From NCBI RefSeq assembly GCF_000090795.2, contig NW_003546249.1:51023-94074 (forward strand): DNA of 43,052 bases, in the 5' to 3' direction. The position numbers and the translations under genes are program-made. The first letter of the stretch is position 1, and each line of letters begins with the position of its first letter. Below the pieces are notes generated by a model. That model saw only the letters and a list, made by a program, of their open reading frames with translations, was not told the DNA's origin and made no database searches. Shown here piece after piece: positions 10,408-20,905 of the stretch. This DNA is from Amphimedon queenslandica. Lineage: Eukaryota > Porifera > Demospongiae > Haplosclerida > Niphatidae.

Positions 10408-11150
10408 TACTCCATCATGTGTATTGGCAAATGCAAACATTGCTTAAGGCACTACAAATACACACTTACATCTAAAGGCAACCTGCTAGAGCATCTACAA
10501 ACAAGCCATCCCAAAGAATTAAGTCAATACAAGCTCGATAAAGCAAATTACTGTCAATCCAACAAACTTCAGGAATGATACTTCACTTAGGCTATCCAAG
10601 AAAAGATATCTGTTGCTATTGTGAAGCATTTTTGTGGTGAACGTGGCCTCTCCATTCTAATGCAGTTGTGTTGTGAACGTGGCCTCTCCATTAAATTTGT
10701 TGAAAAGGAATGCTTTCCTTCCTTCATGAAGATAGTGGAACCAGGATTTCAACCTATATCTCTTGTTTTGTCACTTCAAAGCTAATTTCAATGTGTGAAA
10801 AAGAAAAGATTCTACTGGATGATATTACAAAGTCAATCGCAAAACCCAGGGCTACAATTGATTTTGGACTGGTTCTGACAGTAGAAGCTTCTTAGGCTTT
10901 ACGATTCCATTCATTTGTCAAGATACGCTTAGAAATTGTTGTATTCTTTTTTAAAGTACCTCCACCACACACATCTAAGAGACTCAGGGCACCATTTGAG
11001 AATGAACCAGACAAATATGGGATTTTTTGGTTTATGGTAGTGACTGATAATGGCTCGAACATGAAATGTGCATTTGAGATGTCTACTGATAATACAAAGT
11101 TTTTGATGATTTTGAGAGTTCTGAGGCTAGTTCAACATCACATTTGACAC
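10408..11150 (+). pseudogene. BED-hAT transposase, BED finger and central region
   Basis: Right part of the gene interrupted at 8225. A BED finger is visible (KCKHC, then SKGNLLEHLQTSH with His at about 10490 and 10507), followed by VAIVKHFCGERGLSI, which appears twice in part because 45 bp are duplicated at 10636-10695. KLISMCEKEKILLDDI and AKPRATIDF lie within the clean stretch 10710-10895. The second catalytic Asp motif VVTDNGSNMKCAFEM is at about 11035-11080. This is the ZBED/BED-hAT lineage, distinct from the hAT nested inside it. Coding character fades after a Glu/Ser-rich segment at about 11110-11145. A candidate for its missing C-terminus is at 19860. Confidence 0.7.
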
Positions 11151-11279
11151 GTAGGTCTTTGAACTAGATTAGCTCTTGTCTTGATGTTATCTGATCCTTA
11201 TTGTTATTATAAGAGAGGCCAGGATAACAGATGACAAGGTACATCTGGCAAGATCTTACTTAAGATTTTTTGAGTTATA

Positions 11280-11518
11280 TGTGACCATAATTGACAAAAG
11301 GGCCCTTATGGCGGATTTTAAAAATGATTGTTATAATGGAAAATATCAACCTGTGAGTGCTTTGTTAGACAATCATTGTTTCTAAAAGTTTCATGGTAAC
11401 TTTTTGCATCCTGTGGAGTAATTTTATGATGAATGGGGCTCAGGAAGTTGGATTTCTTGGGCTAGAAAGACAAATTTCACTACCCGCCATAAGGTACCTT
11501 TTGTCAATTATGGTCACA
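11280..11518. mobile_element. Inverted-repeat MITE, copy 1 (239 bp)
   Basis: Ends TGTGACCATAATTGAC and its reverse complement, with inverted repeats of about 35 bp (left arm continues AAAAGGGCCCTTATGGCGG, right arm CCGCCATAAGGTACC). Flanked by TA on both sides (11278-11279 and 11519-11520), consistent with the TA duplication of Tc1/mariner-type elements. About 80% identical by eye to the copy at 16830-17066. No coding capacity. Confidence 0.85.
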
Positions 11519-11805
11519 TATACTATCAAGATGTGTCATACCAGAACTTGATGACATTACTTTTTGTGATCATTACCTACATTTTGTGTGCTTACCGATT
11601 TCATACAAATCAAACACATGATTTTTATAACAAAAATAATAAAATGTATGGATAAATTTTATAACTGTTTATTGATAATAGCAATATAATAATAGGCCTA
11701 ATAATACAACCAATAATAAGCCTAGCTGCTATACAATAGCAACCTAATAAACTTACTAATTATAGTGTACGTATAGGTTTTATGACTATTAGGATAATGA
11801 TTTCC
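11519..11805. other. AT-rich spacer without gene
   Basis: Between the MITE and the end of the minus-strand reading frame. Contains AATAAA-like words in the minus-strand sense that could serve polyadenylation of the leftward gene. Nothing else recognised. Confidence 0.4.
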
Positions 11806-12380
11806 TCAACATATTGGATATCCTACTATAGCCACTAGTACATTGCTATAAAATTTTTTAATGTTTGTAATTTTCCTACTACTCTTTGCTTTAACTTCAT
11901 GTAACTTTCGCTCGTATGTTTCACACTTCCTTTTGTACACCAATGCTTGTGATAATAATTTGTCATTTGTCTTCCTTAAATGTTTTATAATTTCTGTATG
12001 TGTAATCCCATCAAAATTATCATCAGATGACTGTCTCTTTAACTCATGTGTGAGAAAAGGAATATCAATAATATCACTATCTTTAGTAATGTCATGATTT
12101 TCCAGATGTGATCTGGTTGGCGTTGGCAGTGTGGAACTAGCTGACCTAAAAGAACTATTAGTATCTTGATGGCAATTTAGTGATCTAACTGATTAACATT
12201 TTGTTCTTCCCCCTACAGATATAACTAGTGGCTCAGCAGCTACACTGCCATTGGCACAATTGTGTGACCACCATTTTGTTCACAAGTAGAATTCATTTTA
12301 GAAGAGGTCATAGATTTAGTTGATTGTTTAAATTTTTTCTTTCTACATTTTCTTGCTGCTATAAATCTCTGTGTCTTCAT
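11806..12380 (-). pseudogene. Second ORF beside a Tnp2-like transposase; basic, coiled-coil; function unknown
   Basis: Reads leftward from an ATG at 12378-12380: a very basic start (FIAARKCRKKKFKQSTKS), a one-base frameshift at about 12245 and one TAA at about 12190. A clean stretch to the TGA at 11806-11808 then includes IDIPFLTHELKRQSSDD and a heptad-like charged helix (EIIKHLRKTNDKLLSQALVY; KRKCETYERKLHEVKAKSS). Full length would be about 180 residues. It lies downstream of the Tnp2-like gene on the same strand, and accessory second ORFs are common in that group of transposons. A nuclear DNA-binding helper is plausible from the basic start and coiled coil, but I recognise no named domain. 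Confidence 0.5.
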
Positions 12381-12543
12381 ATCCTACATGTTTATTGTAC
12401 ACTGCAAGCTACATAATGACTAGTTACTTTAGTTTCTATATGTTCCGTTAATTCCTCACCTGCTTTGTTTTTCTTTTAGTTTACTGAACTGGTTATAAAC
12501 TCAATTAATTTTTAATAAACAAGCTTTGATCTAACTATTAAGC

Positions 12544-15380
12544 TTAATGAATTTCATAAGTATTAGACAAAGACATTATATAGGTTGTGCTTTGTCCTTG
12601 GAGTGGAATGTTTATTAAAATGCATTTTTTGTCAATATTTTTAAAGGTACAGCAACTAAATGTTGTGTAGAATCGCCTTTTACATGATGAATAATTTTGC
12701 CAACAATATGCTGTAATATCAGCAATAATTTTATACTGAATGGGACGTAACTTTCTTAATGATGATGCGTCTTCATCAATAGCAAATGTTTTTTTTATGC
12801 AGAAAGGTAATGCGTTACTGGGCAAATAAAAGCAGATAATTTGTCCAAAACCATAGCTCCCATTTCACATTTGATTTGCACAAATGGTTTTCTTTCTGGA
12901 TCCAACCATTGCTGCTTTATGCTTCTCACTGTGAAAAATTATGTGGCTCCACATTAATTGATAAAATACATAAACAAAGCTTGTGCCAAGACTATTGTTG
13001 TGTAAAGAGGCTACTTCCTTTTCCTTATCAGTTAATGCATGCGGAGAGAGTTTTCCTATTTCAAAACCATTTGGGTGTATTTTATTCATGTTACATCTAT
13101 TATGATCGCTATGCAATACTTTTTAAATATATTTCTGTGTTTCTGCAGACTCAAACCTACTCAACTCTTGAAATTTATCTGGCAGCATCTGGCAGAGTTG
13201 AATCTGAAATAACAATTGGTACACAATTTTCTGAGTTCCATGATACTTATTACCCAAGTATTTGTTGAGGTTCTCAAATTGGGACATCAAATATGTCTAT
13301 AATGGTGCCCAAAATTGAACTAGTCCTACAATGTGCTCTAAGGAATGCATGTTAGCTGTAGAAATACTTGGTGAGTAAAGCTTTCCTGAAGACTGGTAGA
13401 AAGTTGACAGCATGCGACATGCATTGTGTAGATCACCTACTAAAATTTTATCAGACAGCAAGATAGGCATGGCAGAAACTAAAAGTGATAGATGATGAGT
13501 GTCTAGAGGATGAAAAACAGAAAGCACAGGTACTAAATAAAAGCACTACCAAGCTTGGCACTCTGATGCTTTATAGAAAGAAATATTTTCTATTGATCTT
13601 GGAGATTGGTGGACTTCATTAGGAGGTTTCAGTCGAGCAAGTATTTTGTTGATAGTTGTAATGTGCTTACGCAAGCTGTATGGCTCAGAATGAAAACGTG
13701 GTTCAAACCGAAATTCCATAAGCTGCTTGTACACACCCTCAAGAATTGAGTGCATGTAATCTAAAGAGATGCTTGAGGAAAGCTTAGAAATTTGGAAAGA
13801 AGAGATTAACCTTTAACACCAAAATTGCATACTTGATTTTACTCAGCTTCTACTGCCCATTCATTTGGTTTCGTTCCCTTGAATGGTGATCATCAGGAGG
13901 GTATATACGAGCCCTATTCAAACAATCAAAACAACCGTACTCACCATTGCATTGCTTTGTATTGGTAGCTGCAGCTTTGGCCGGGAGATCAAAATCCCCA
14001 TCATGAGCTTTGCACAAATAATAATTTCTGATGAGCCCTGCTGCAATGATATGCCTTTGTCAAGTGAAGCTATGCTACTTAGAAGATGCAGTTTGTGTTT
14101 GGCTTTGTTTGAACAAACCATAATGAAGCAACAATAAAATTTTCAGCTTAAGCACACAAGTGAGGGTGGATACTGCTTACCATTAAGTATACTGGCCAAA
14201 GTCTCCCTTTTTAAGATTTAAGACAGGAATGCCATCTGTTGATTGAATTACACCAGTGTTGTGATGAGATGACAAAAAATTACTGATAGACATTGAGTCA
14301 GCAAAAGCCTTCCAATCATGTATGTCTTAAATATAGCCAGCATCTGCATTTTTTTACATGGATGTGGAAGTGATCATGTTTTCCTACATTGAGAATATAA
14401 ATTCCTACGAGAGCAACTGTGTCTTACCGTAAAATTGCTTCAGCCTATTTTCAATTGGAAGGACCATTAAATCACAAATTGTACCTTTGCAGCTTCTTTT
14501 TGAGCATTTCCTTGCTTTCTTTATCTGATAGCTGCATTTCATGGCAATATGAACAATAATGATACATAATGCACTGATTAAACTCATTAAAACCTTTTTT
14601 AAGGCAATAAAGATTGGAAAAAAGATTATTTGGGGAGAGACAATGTACCTACAAAGCCATAATGATTATGATCTAGCTGTAAAATTTTAACCTGCATAAA
14701 TGCAATGAGTTCCTCTAATAGCCTTATATGACTGATGATTAAGGCAACTGCATCATTGCATACCAACTTGTTCTTGCATTGATCCTACTCCCTTGATACA
14801 ATGGTGCAGATTGGCAATGCATCTTTATACACATCATTATACTTGGTATTATTAACCTGTTAAAGTATTTTGGCCTGCTGTACCTTCATCAATACATTCA
14901 AATTTGCTCAAAGTGTGGTCACTTTTATTGTAAATACTTGAAAATCTTTCACCTAAGTGTTTATCTGTAATTATGGTTGCAAAGATAGGAAATTTACTGA
15001 GATCTATGTAATATCATTATATCACTTCCAATAACAGCATCATTATTGTCATCAGTGTCACACTTATCTCCATTGTTGTCATCACTGTTAGGTAAAACAT
15101 CTGATCAAATTCATAATTGGAGCAAGAATGAATACTATGGCGTGTCATTTCCCACTATTGTTCAACTCTGATATTCTGTATTATCTCATTTGTATAACAT
15201 TCACTGGAAACATCATCAATTTTATTGGTTACTACAAGTAATACAATAATTGTATATCTACATTTTAAGTTACCATCAGTTGATACATCTGTTCAACTAT
15301 GATCAAGCTCGTTATCACTACTGTCATTATCATTAATGTCTCCTGGAAAAAACTAAGTTATTGCTGAAGTACATGACAGT
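12544..15380 (-). pseudogene. Tnp2-like transposase (CACTA-related), decayed
   Basis: Read leftward. An acidic N-terminal region with Asp/Asn runs (15300-15050; SDDNNGDKCDTDDNND) comes first. DLMVLPIENRLKQFYG follows at 14490-14430, directly before a GTAAGA donor. Then come the diagnostic STDGIPVFKS / LWPVYLM block (about 14255-14180), FDLPAKAATNTKQCNGEYG with a CxxC-like GCFDC (about 14010-13940), SILEGVYKQLMEFRF (13755 leftward, open for 69 codons) and YKASECQAW. THHLSLLVSAMPILLSDKI to VQFWAPL (13527-13297) and a C-terminal block around SEKHKAAMVGSRKKTICANQ (12990-12870) complete it. This order matches the Tnp2/DUF4218 transposases of CACTA-type and related animal elements, which catalyse DNA cut-and-paste. 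Frameshifts separate most blocks. I could not find the element's terminal inverted repeats. Confidence 0.7.
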
Positions 15381-15884
15381 ATATGTTATTACCTCATTTT
15401 ACAAAGGCAGGACATAAATCACTACTAGATGTATCAGGCTCAACAATTCCTGGTCTTACATGCTTTTGAGCCTTGAAAGAAGTGCTACCCTTGCTTCAGA
15501 GTGGTCTCTGAGATCCAGCTCTCTTCCTAGCCTCCAAGTAGTAGTTCTGGCACTGGAGCAGAAGGATTGCAGAGGTCTTTTCTTTACTTTGAAGCACTTC
15601 CATGGATTATCTATGACAATGTATGATTTCCTATTGTCTAGTGCAGCTGCAAAATGTTCAAATGTACCATGACATGCATGCAATCTTCAACAGTGCCACA
15701 GGCAATTGAAGGAGACTAAGGAAAGCCTTTCCAGGTCTAATGAATTAATTTTTTGTCCGTATAAGCCATTTTAGAACTTAATGAGCTTCGAGTATTAAAA
15801 TTGTGTATATTTTTTCCCTGTTACTATATAAATTCCAGTGTATTACACTTACTGAGCCTGATAGTCAGTAGTCAACATTGAATC
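15381..15884. other. Spacer between leftward and rightward genes
   Basis: Contains possible further N-terminal exon sequence of the minus-strand gene (GIVEPDTSSSDLCPAFVK at about 15450-15400) and a 75-codon minus-strand frame at 15456-15683 that overlaps a plus-strand frame of similar length. I cannot tell whether either is real. The interval separates two divergent genes, so a shared promoter could lie here, with a TATATAA at about 15824 upstream of the plus-strand ATG. Confidence 0.3.
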
Positions 15885-16358
15885 ATGCCTATTAAAGAGA
15901 AAAGAATCAGGCTGCCCTCTAACAAAGCAAAGGTTATTGGATGTTAAGTATATTTAAACTCTGTAGACTATAGCTATATCAGACTAAAAAATAGTAGTCA
16001 TGCCATAAATATTGTAATAATATAAATGTCAGCCTTTCCTTCTTAATTATAGTTTGGTGTACCATTCGACGCAGGAGGAAAATTAAATGAGTACTTTGTA
16101 CATTCAAAATATTTGGAATCGGAGATTGGGGATAAACTGCCACAAAGGGATTTGTTCATAGGTTACTTAATAATTTGGCAATCAAAGGGTAAAACCCTAT
16201 CAGGAGAAAGTTCTGGAAACTCATCGTAAGCTAAAAGTATACATGTACATATATGTACTGTCGTTTTGCTTTCTAAAGGTATTAATAGTGATGAAGATGA
16301 ATTTGGTTATCAAAAGAAACAGAGTAATAAACTATTGTGCTTAAATTTGAATATCTGA
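15885..16358 (+). CDS. Small spliced gene, unknown function, frames intact
   Basis: Predicted from the sequence as three exons: 15885-15932, 16053-16225 and 16289-16358. Both introns have GT/AG ends (GTTATT...TTATAG, 120 bp; GTAAGC...TAATAG, 63 bp) and join without breaking the frame. The protein would be about 96 residues: a basic start (MPIKEKRIRLPSNKAK), a middle with FDAGGKLNEYFVHSKYLE and GDKLPQRDLFIGYLIIWQS, and a Ser/Glu/Asp-rich tail (GESSGNSSDEDEFGYQ). I see no known domain, signal peptide or membrane segment. It lies head to head with the Tnp2-like relic. It may be a transposon accessory gene, a host gene, or the 5' part of a longer gene continuing to 16620. Intact frames in such a decayed region are notable. 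Confidence 0.45.
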
Positions 16359-16829
16359 AGAAGAAATTGAGTTTGAAAGTAGTAGTGCAGTGGCACTAAA
16401 GCTTTTGCTACATGTATAAATGGACAAAGTAACTCAACTCCTACAGTGACAATACATATGGCTTACATTTTAATTTTATTTTATATGATGGTGCTGAATC
16501 CTCACCATCTCATTCACCTGGTTTATTTTGTACGTTACCCGGAAATAAGGGTAAACATCACTTATTACCAGTGTTATTCATAATTCTTTTTTGTTTATAA
16601 AGATTTAGATTTCGCCTCAGAGGTAGTCGTAAATATTAATAGATGTATGATGTAACCATATATCATTAAATATTTTACAGGACAGGACACTTTTGTATTT
16701 GACACACTGTGTACCTCGAAGGTAAATATGACTAATAATATTACAGAGCCAGAAATAACAGTCAAACGTTAGAAATTTTTCCATCATTTTGCTCAATTGT
16801 CTAATTAAACTCTGTATTGTTGTACCATT
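16359..16829 (+). other. Possible further exons of the 15885 gene
   Basis: Short protein-like stretches follow: an acidic run SEEEIEFESSSAVALK at about 16351-16400, and DGAESSPSHSPGLFCTLPGN at about 16483-16545 ending at a GTAAAC donor. After an intron-like gap with acceptor TTTATAAAG at about 16600 comes DLDFASE. Splicing that joins all of them in frame is possible but not forced by the sequence. Confidence 0.25.
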
Positions 16830-17066
16830 TGTGACCATAATTGACAAGAGGTACCTTATGGCAGATTTTTAAATTCATCATGAAAATGAAAAATATCATC
16901 CTGGAGTCCTCTTTTGGACAAGCATTGCTTCTAAAAGTTACATTGGAAATTTTTGCATCCTGTAGAGTACTTCTATGATAAATAAAGCTCAGGAAGCTGG
17001 ATTTTTTGGCTATAAAGTCAAATTTCACTACCCACCATAAGGTACTTTTAGTCAATTATGGTCACA
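16830..17066. mobile_element. Inverted-repeat MITE, copy 2 (237 bp)
   Basis: Same ends as copy 1 (TGTGACCATAATTGAC and its complement) and the same order of internal sequence throughout, for example TTTTTGCATCCTGT and AAATTTCACTACCC. Flanks read TT on the left and TTTT on the right rather than TA, so either the duplication has mutated or the target preference is looser than TA. Confidence 0.85.
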
Positions 17067-18167
17067 TTTTGTCTGAACAATATAATTTTGGAAACAAATC
17101 TTTTAGAAGACAGTAACCTGTCCCACCACAATGTTTTCCACAAAGCATGCTGAGTGAGCATGAGCTTCATAAGCTGACAAGCACTACAAAAGAGTACATG
17201 GTATGTGGAGCAACACTAGAAGTTCATAAAAAATCTAAATTTGATCAAATAAGGTCAATATTTATACACCATAAAAACTTGTATGCGTATTACTAAAAAC
17301 TATTAAAATGGAGAATTAAATTTGATATAAAGGCCCATTGCCTCTAAATCTGCCTCAGACACAGATTGAGTAATATCAGGAAATAATTATTATGAAAATT
17401 CTCTATTTTTCATTTTGCCAAATTTTTGCCTAAATTTTGGGCAAATTAAGAAATGGTCAAAATTCAAAATTTGAATGGAATCAGCTCAGACTTCCTACGC
17501 AGCATAAAACATGTATGTGTATCAGGAATAAGTATAAAAATGGAGAATTTTGTCCTTGCAATTCAATTCTAAATACCCTGAACTGGGTTTAACCCCAACT
17601 TTTGAGTTACAAAAGCTGCATGCTTGGCTAGTATCCTGTGGGAAACCTTCTCTGACAGTTTAGTAGAATGGCAGATAAATTAAGCAATGTTCAGACACAA
17701 TGTCTGAACATTGTCTGAATGTAATTTCAGGCTCTGCACAGAGTTTCCAGCCACATAAATCAATGTCAGATCCAAGGGTAAAATATTATCACTTATAATT
17801 AAGATTTTTATAATTATTTTTTTACAGAAAATTTTCACAAGCTTGATTCTCCCTTTTTGGTTGATTTCAATAAGATGCCTTGTCAAGATGTGGCAATAAT
17901 AACATACATTATATGTGTGTACATAATGATACAGGAGCAATTACTTTCCATGAATAAAAAATTAGATAAAATTATAAATACTGTAAATATAATGGGAAGG
18001 GAAGTACTACCTTATAAAATTTCATAACAATTACATGGATGTATTTTTAAATTAGAGACAATCAGTGATTGATGTCAAGAAAAAATCTTCCAAATTTGTT
18101 TCTATAAGGTTTATGTGAAGTGATTTTGAATTATGCATTTTTATAATTACATAGGAAGCTGGTGTCA
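17067..18167. other. No recognisable gene
   Basis: AT-rich, stops in all frames. Holds a 12-bp-arm hairpin at 17686-17712 (AATGTTCAGACA, 3-base spacer, TGTCTGAACATT). The stretch 17330-17630, with runs such as CAAATTTTTGCC and TTTTGGGCAAATT, looks like a dispersed repeat but has no partner here. Confidence 0.4.
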
Positions 18168-18325
18168 ATTGGTTAACTTTAAGTGCTCCAAATTGTCTTC
18201 AGTATGATCTTGCATTTATAGATGCTCTTCTAACAGAAATGGAAGTGGCATATTTTGGTTATAAAACTACTCGCACAATTGTTAAGCCTTAACTGGACCA
18301 AGCATGGGTTCAATAGTTTGATGGT
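18168..18325 (+). pseudogene. Coding-like fragment, unknown
   Basis: After a plausible acceptor (TTATAATTACATAG) a frame runs with protein-like composition: AGVNWLTLSAPNCLQYDLAF, IDALLTEMEVAYFGYKTTRT, then TAA and TAG stops at 18289 and about 18313. The spacing of ALLTEM and the following LD is faintly like a BEN domain, but the evidence is too weak to name it. It could be a distal exon of the gene starting at 15885, since it lies on the same strand with only the MITE and non-coding sequence between. Confidence 0.3.
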
Positions 18326-18829
18326 ATGTTATACTGCTAAGCTGTTCATATACTTATAGTATGTTCATTGAAGTTTAAGAAGAGAAAGAATTTAGAGAGC
18401 TGTGTCTAATGCTATAAAAGTCAAGTGCATTAAAAAATGCACTGATATGAAAAGGGCATTGGCAATAAAAGGAAATTAATGACCAATCATATCACAAGTT
18501 GGACTAATATCATGAACTTAAAAAGAAATTAAAACTGTGACTAAAACTGCTATGCAAACTGACAAAATAAGCTCTAGTTCATGCATACACAATAAAGTTC
18601 AGTATTGCACAGCAATTGTTGGCATATGTACAGCAGAAATGAAAATACCATTTGTAGAACATAAAATTCATATCGTTGTAATTTATAGCCATGAGATTCA
18701 TTGTGACGTATACTGGTAATTGAAGTAGACTTAGGTTGGCTGTATGTCATAATGTAAAATAAGTTTCTTAGGCGTAAATATATTTCACATAAAATTGTGT
18801 ATTTATTGCTATTAATTGAATTCATGTTC

Positions 18830-19275
18830 GAGTGGAATCGACTGTTAATCCTATTATTTATTATAATTTCTATGGGTTAAACAGTTGAATCCGTCCTTGA
18901 GTGTAATCGACTGTTAATCCTATTATTTATTCTTGTTTCTATTTGTCAAACAATTGAATCCATCCTTGAGTGGAATCAACTGTTACTCCTATTATTTATT
19001 ATTATTTCTGCGATTAAACAATGGAATCCATCTTTGAGTGTAATCGACTGTTCATTTTATTATTTATTATTTTTCTATGGGTTAAACAATGAATCCATCT
19101 TCGAGTGGAATCAATTGCTAATCCTATTATTTCTATGGGTCAAACAATTGATTCCATCTTCCAGTAGAATCGACTGTTAATCCTATTATTTGTTATTATT
19201 TCTACAGGTTAAACAACTCTTCAAGTGGAATCGACAGTTTATCCAATTATTTACTATTTTTTATGGATTAAACAA
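18830..19275. repeat. Minisatellite, about 6.5 units of 59-69 bp
   Basis: Units start at 18830, 18899, 18968, 19036, 19103, 19162 and 19223, each beginning GAGTGGAATCGACTGTTAAT or a variant and containing CCTATTATTTATTATT and GGGTTAAACAATTGAATCC. The first four are 67-69 bp; later ones are shortened by internal deletions. Divergence between units is roughly 10-20% by eye. Not in frame with any coding sequence. Confidence 0.85.
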
Positions 19276-19859
19276 ATTTTTTTTGGAAATGAATATTAAT
19301 CATAATTATTTACAAGATAAATTGTCATTGTGTGCTGAAACATGTATATTTTTCCATTCTTGCCTACTTCTGTAATTATAGAAATGAAAGTGTTAGAGCT
19401 AATTACCATGTATCTAATAAAAATACTTATTTTATTTTAAAAAATTCATTTGACATCCTAGGTAGTCATCAATATGATTTATATTAGGCATGAACTTCAA
19501 GGTAAATGTAACATATTTATATATCATCACTCCATTTCTTATAGAACGTGCTCAATACATTATGAATATTTAGCTGACAATGGAATAAAGAATGTAACTC
19601 ACATAATTTTTTTCCTGTCAAAAATCTCTGTCTCTAACTAATATATACACATTTTTAACAGTCATTTTTGAACTTGTGATATGTCATTGCACATAATACT
19701 TGAACATACCAAAATCACAATTAAAGATCATACATGACCTTAATAGAACAACTCAACGTCATACCAGAAACTGAAACCAGAACTTATAAGGTCATCAAAG
19801 ATCAAATTAAATGATCTTAAAAAGATCTTACCAAAGATCTTCTCTAAGATTTAGTTGCT
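19276..19859. other. No recognisable gene
   Basis: AT-rich. A cluster of AGATCTTA-type words at 19800-19850 gives local inverted symmetry. Nothing else seen. Confidence 0.4.
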
Positions 19860-20660
19860 GGGTTTAAAGAATTAGCCAGATATGGAACTGTAAAAGCTAC
19901 ATTTTTAAAAGTAAAAGCTGTGTGTCTGCACTTTCTTCTAAATCTACTCATCTTGCTCATGCTGTCACGAAAAATTCCATTAGCAAATGATGCTTGTTGG
20001 AATTTACACTATTGCCTTAATGTCCACATTGTATTTCACATGGAAGACATTAATCAAGTTTTAATTGTACTGATTTTGTTTTTACTGACGCTCAGAAGAA
20101 TATTTTATCACTTGCAAGCAACTAATATCTTACAATTAGAAGATTCATGTACATAAAATTGTGATTCCTGTGGTAGACTCACTTAAAATTACAGTTAAGT
20201 AGATGAATCACAGAGAGAATGGATTTTTCACTGCATTGCGTGAACGCCTTTTTAATAGTTCCGAGAGTCGCTTTGGATAAGTACTTGATTCAGATATCAA
20301 TACAGCCACTACTGCTTTGGACCCAAGGATTAAGCTATGATTTGCTAATTGCCAGACAGAAAGGAAGGTGTTTTTTGACTCAACTCATGTCATATCTACC
20401 CCTTATGTTCTATCAACACCCAGCCACTTCCAGTTTCTGCTTCAAGTTTAAACAAAAGCCAATCAGCTTAAAATTAAAATTACTTCACTTTTGTATCTAT
20501 CAGACGGCAGCTCTACTAATTATGATGCTGGGGAGATACAAACATTCCTTGATCAACCAAGACTAGCAGCTGATGCAAATCCAGTGAAGTAGTGCACCTA
20601 AAGAAAGAAGACACCATTTTCAAGTTTAGTAAAGCAACTTTTGGCTATTGCCTGCAGTTT
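19860..20660 (+). pseudogene. BED-hAT transposase, C-terminal part
   Basis: Fragments in different frames but in correct order: SSKSTHLAHAVTKN (about 19932-19975), TDAQKNILSLASN (about 20088-20125), IPVVDSLKITVK and NGFFTALRERLFNSSESRFG (about 20160-20280), then TATTALDPRIKL (about 20300-20335) and PRLAADANP (about 20558). The 'LDPR.K' motif after a 'L..RF' helix is characteristic of the segment preceding the dimerisation domain in ZBED-type hAT transposases. The dimerisation domain is not recognisable. Stops and indels throughout. This could be the displaced C-terminus of the BED-hAT gene seen at 8104-11150, or an independent relic. Confidence 0.55.
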
Positions 20661-20905
20661 TGCAGCCTAAGAGATTTTTTTGTATGGCTAGAATTGCATT
20701 AAGCAATAAGCACACAAGTCAAGCACTGAGAAACTTATATAACTAATTCTTTTTGAAGTAAATTTACTGGTTTTGAGTTTTTTATTGAATACATGATAAT
20801 AGATGACAAATACATAAAATTTGAGAAATATGTACATGTAAATGGAGGGAGGAAAAATTAAAAATAGAACTAAATACAAATAGATGAATTTTTCAATAGA
20901 CGTGC

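Noticed and set aside
12876..13268. 130-codon plus-strand open frame
   Set aside because: Overlaps minus-strand Tnp2-like C-terminal sequence that matches family motifs; the plus-strand product shows none.
13883..14137. 84-codon plus-strand open frame
   Set aside because: Antisense to the LPAKA...CNGEYGC block of the Tnp2-like gene.
18830..19275. CRISPR-like array
   Set aside because: Units are contiguous tandem repeats with no unique spacers, in a eukaryotic context.
20219..20566. 115-codon plus-strand open frame
   Set aside because: Wrong frame; the recognisable hAT motifs (TATTALDPR and neighbours) lie in another frame of the same strand.
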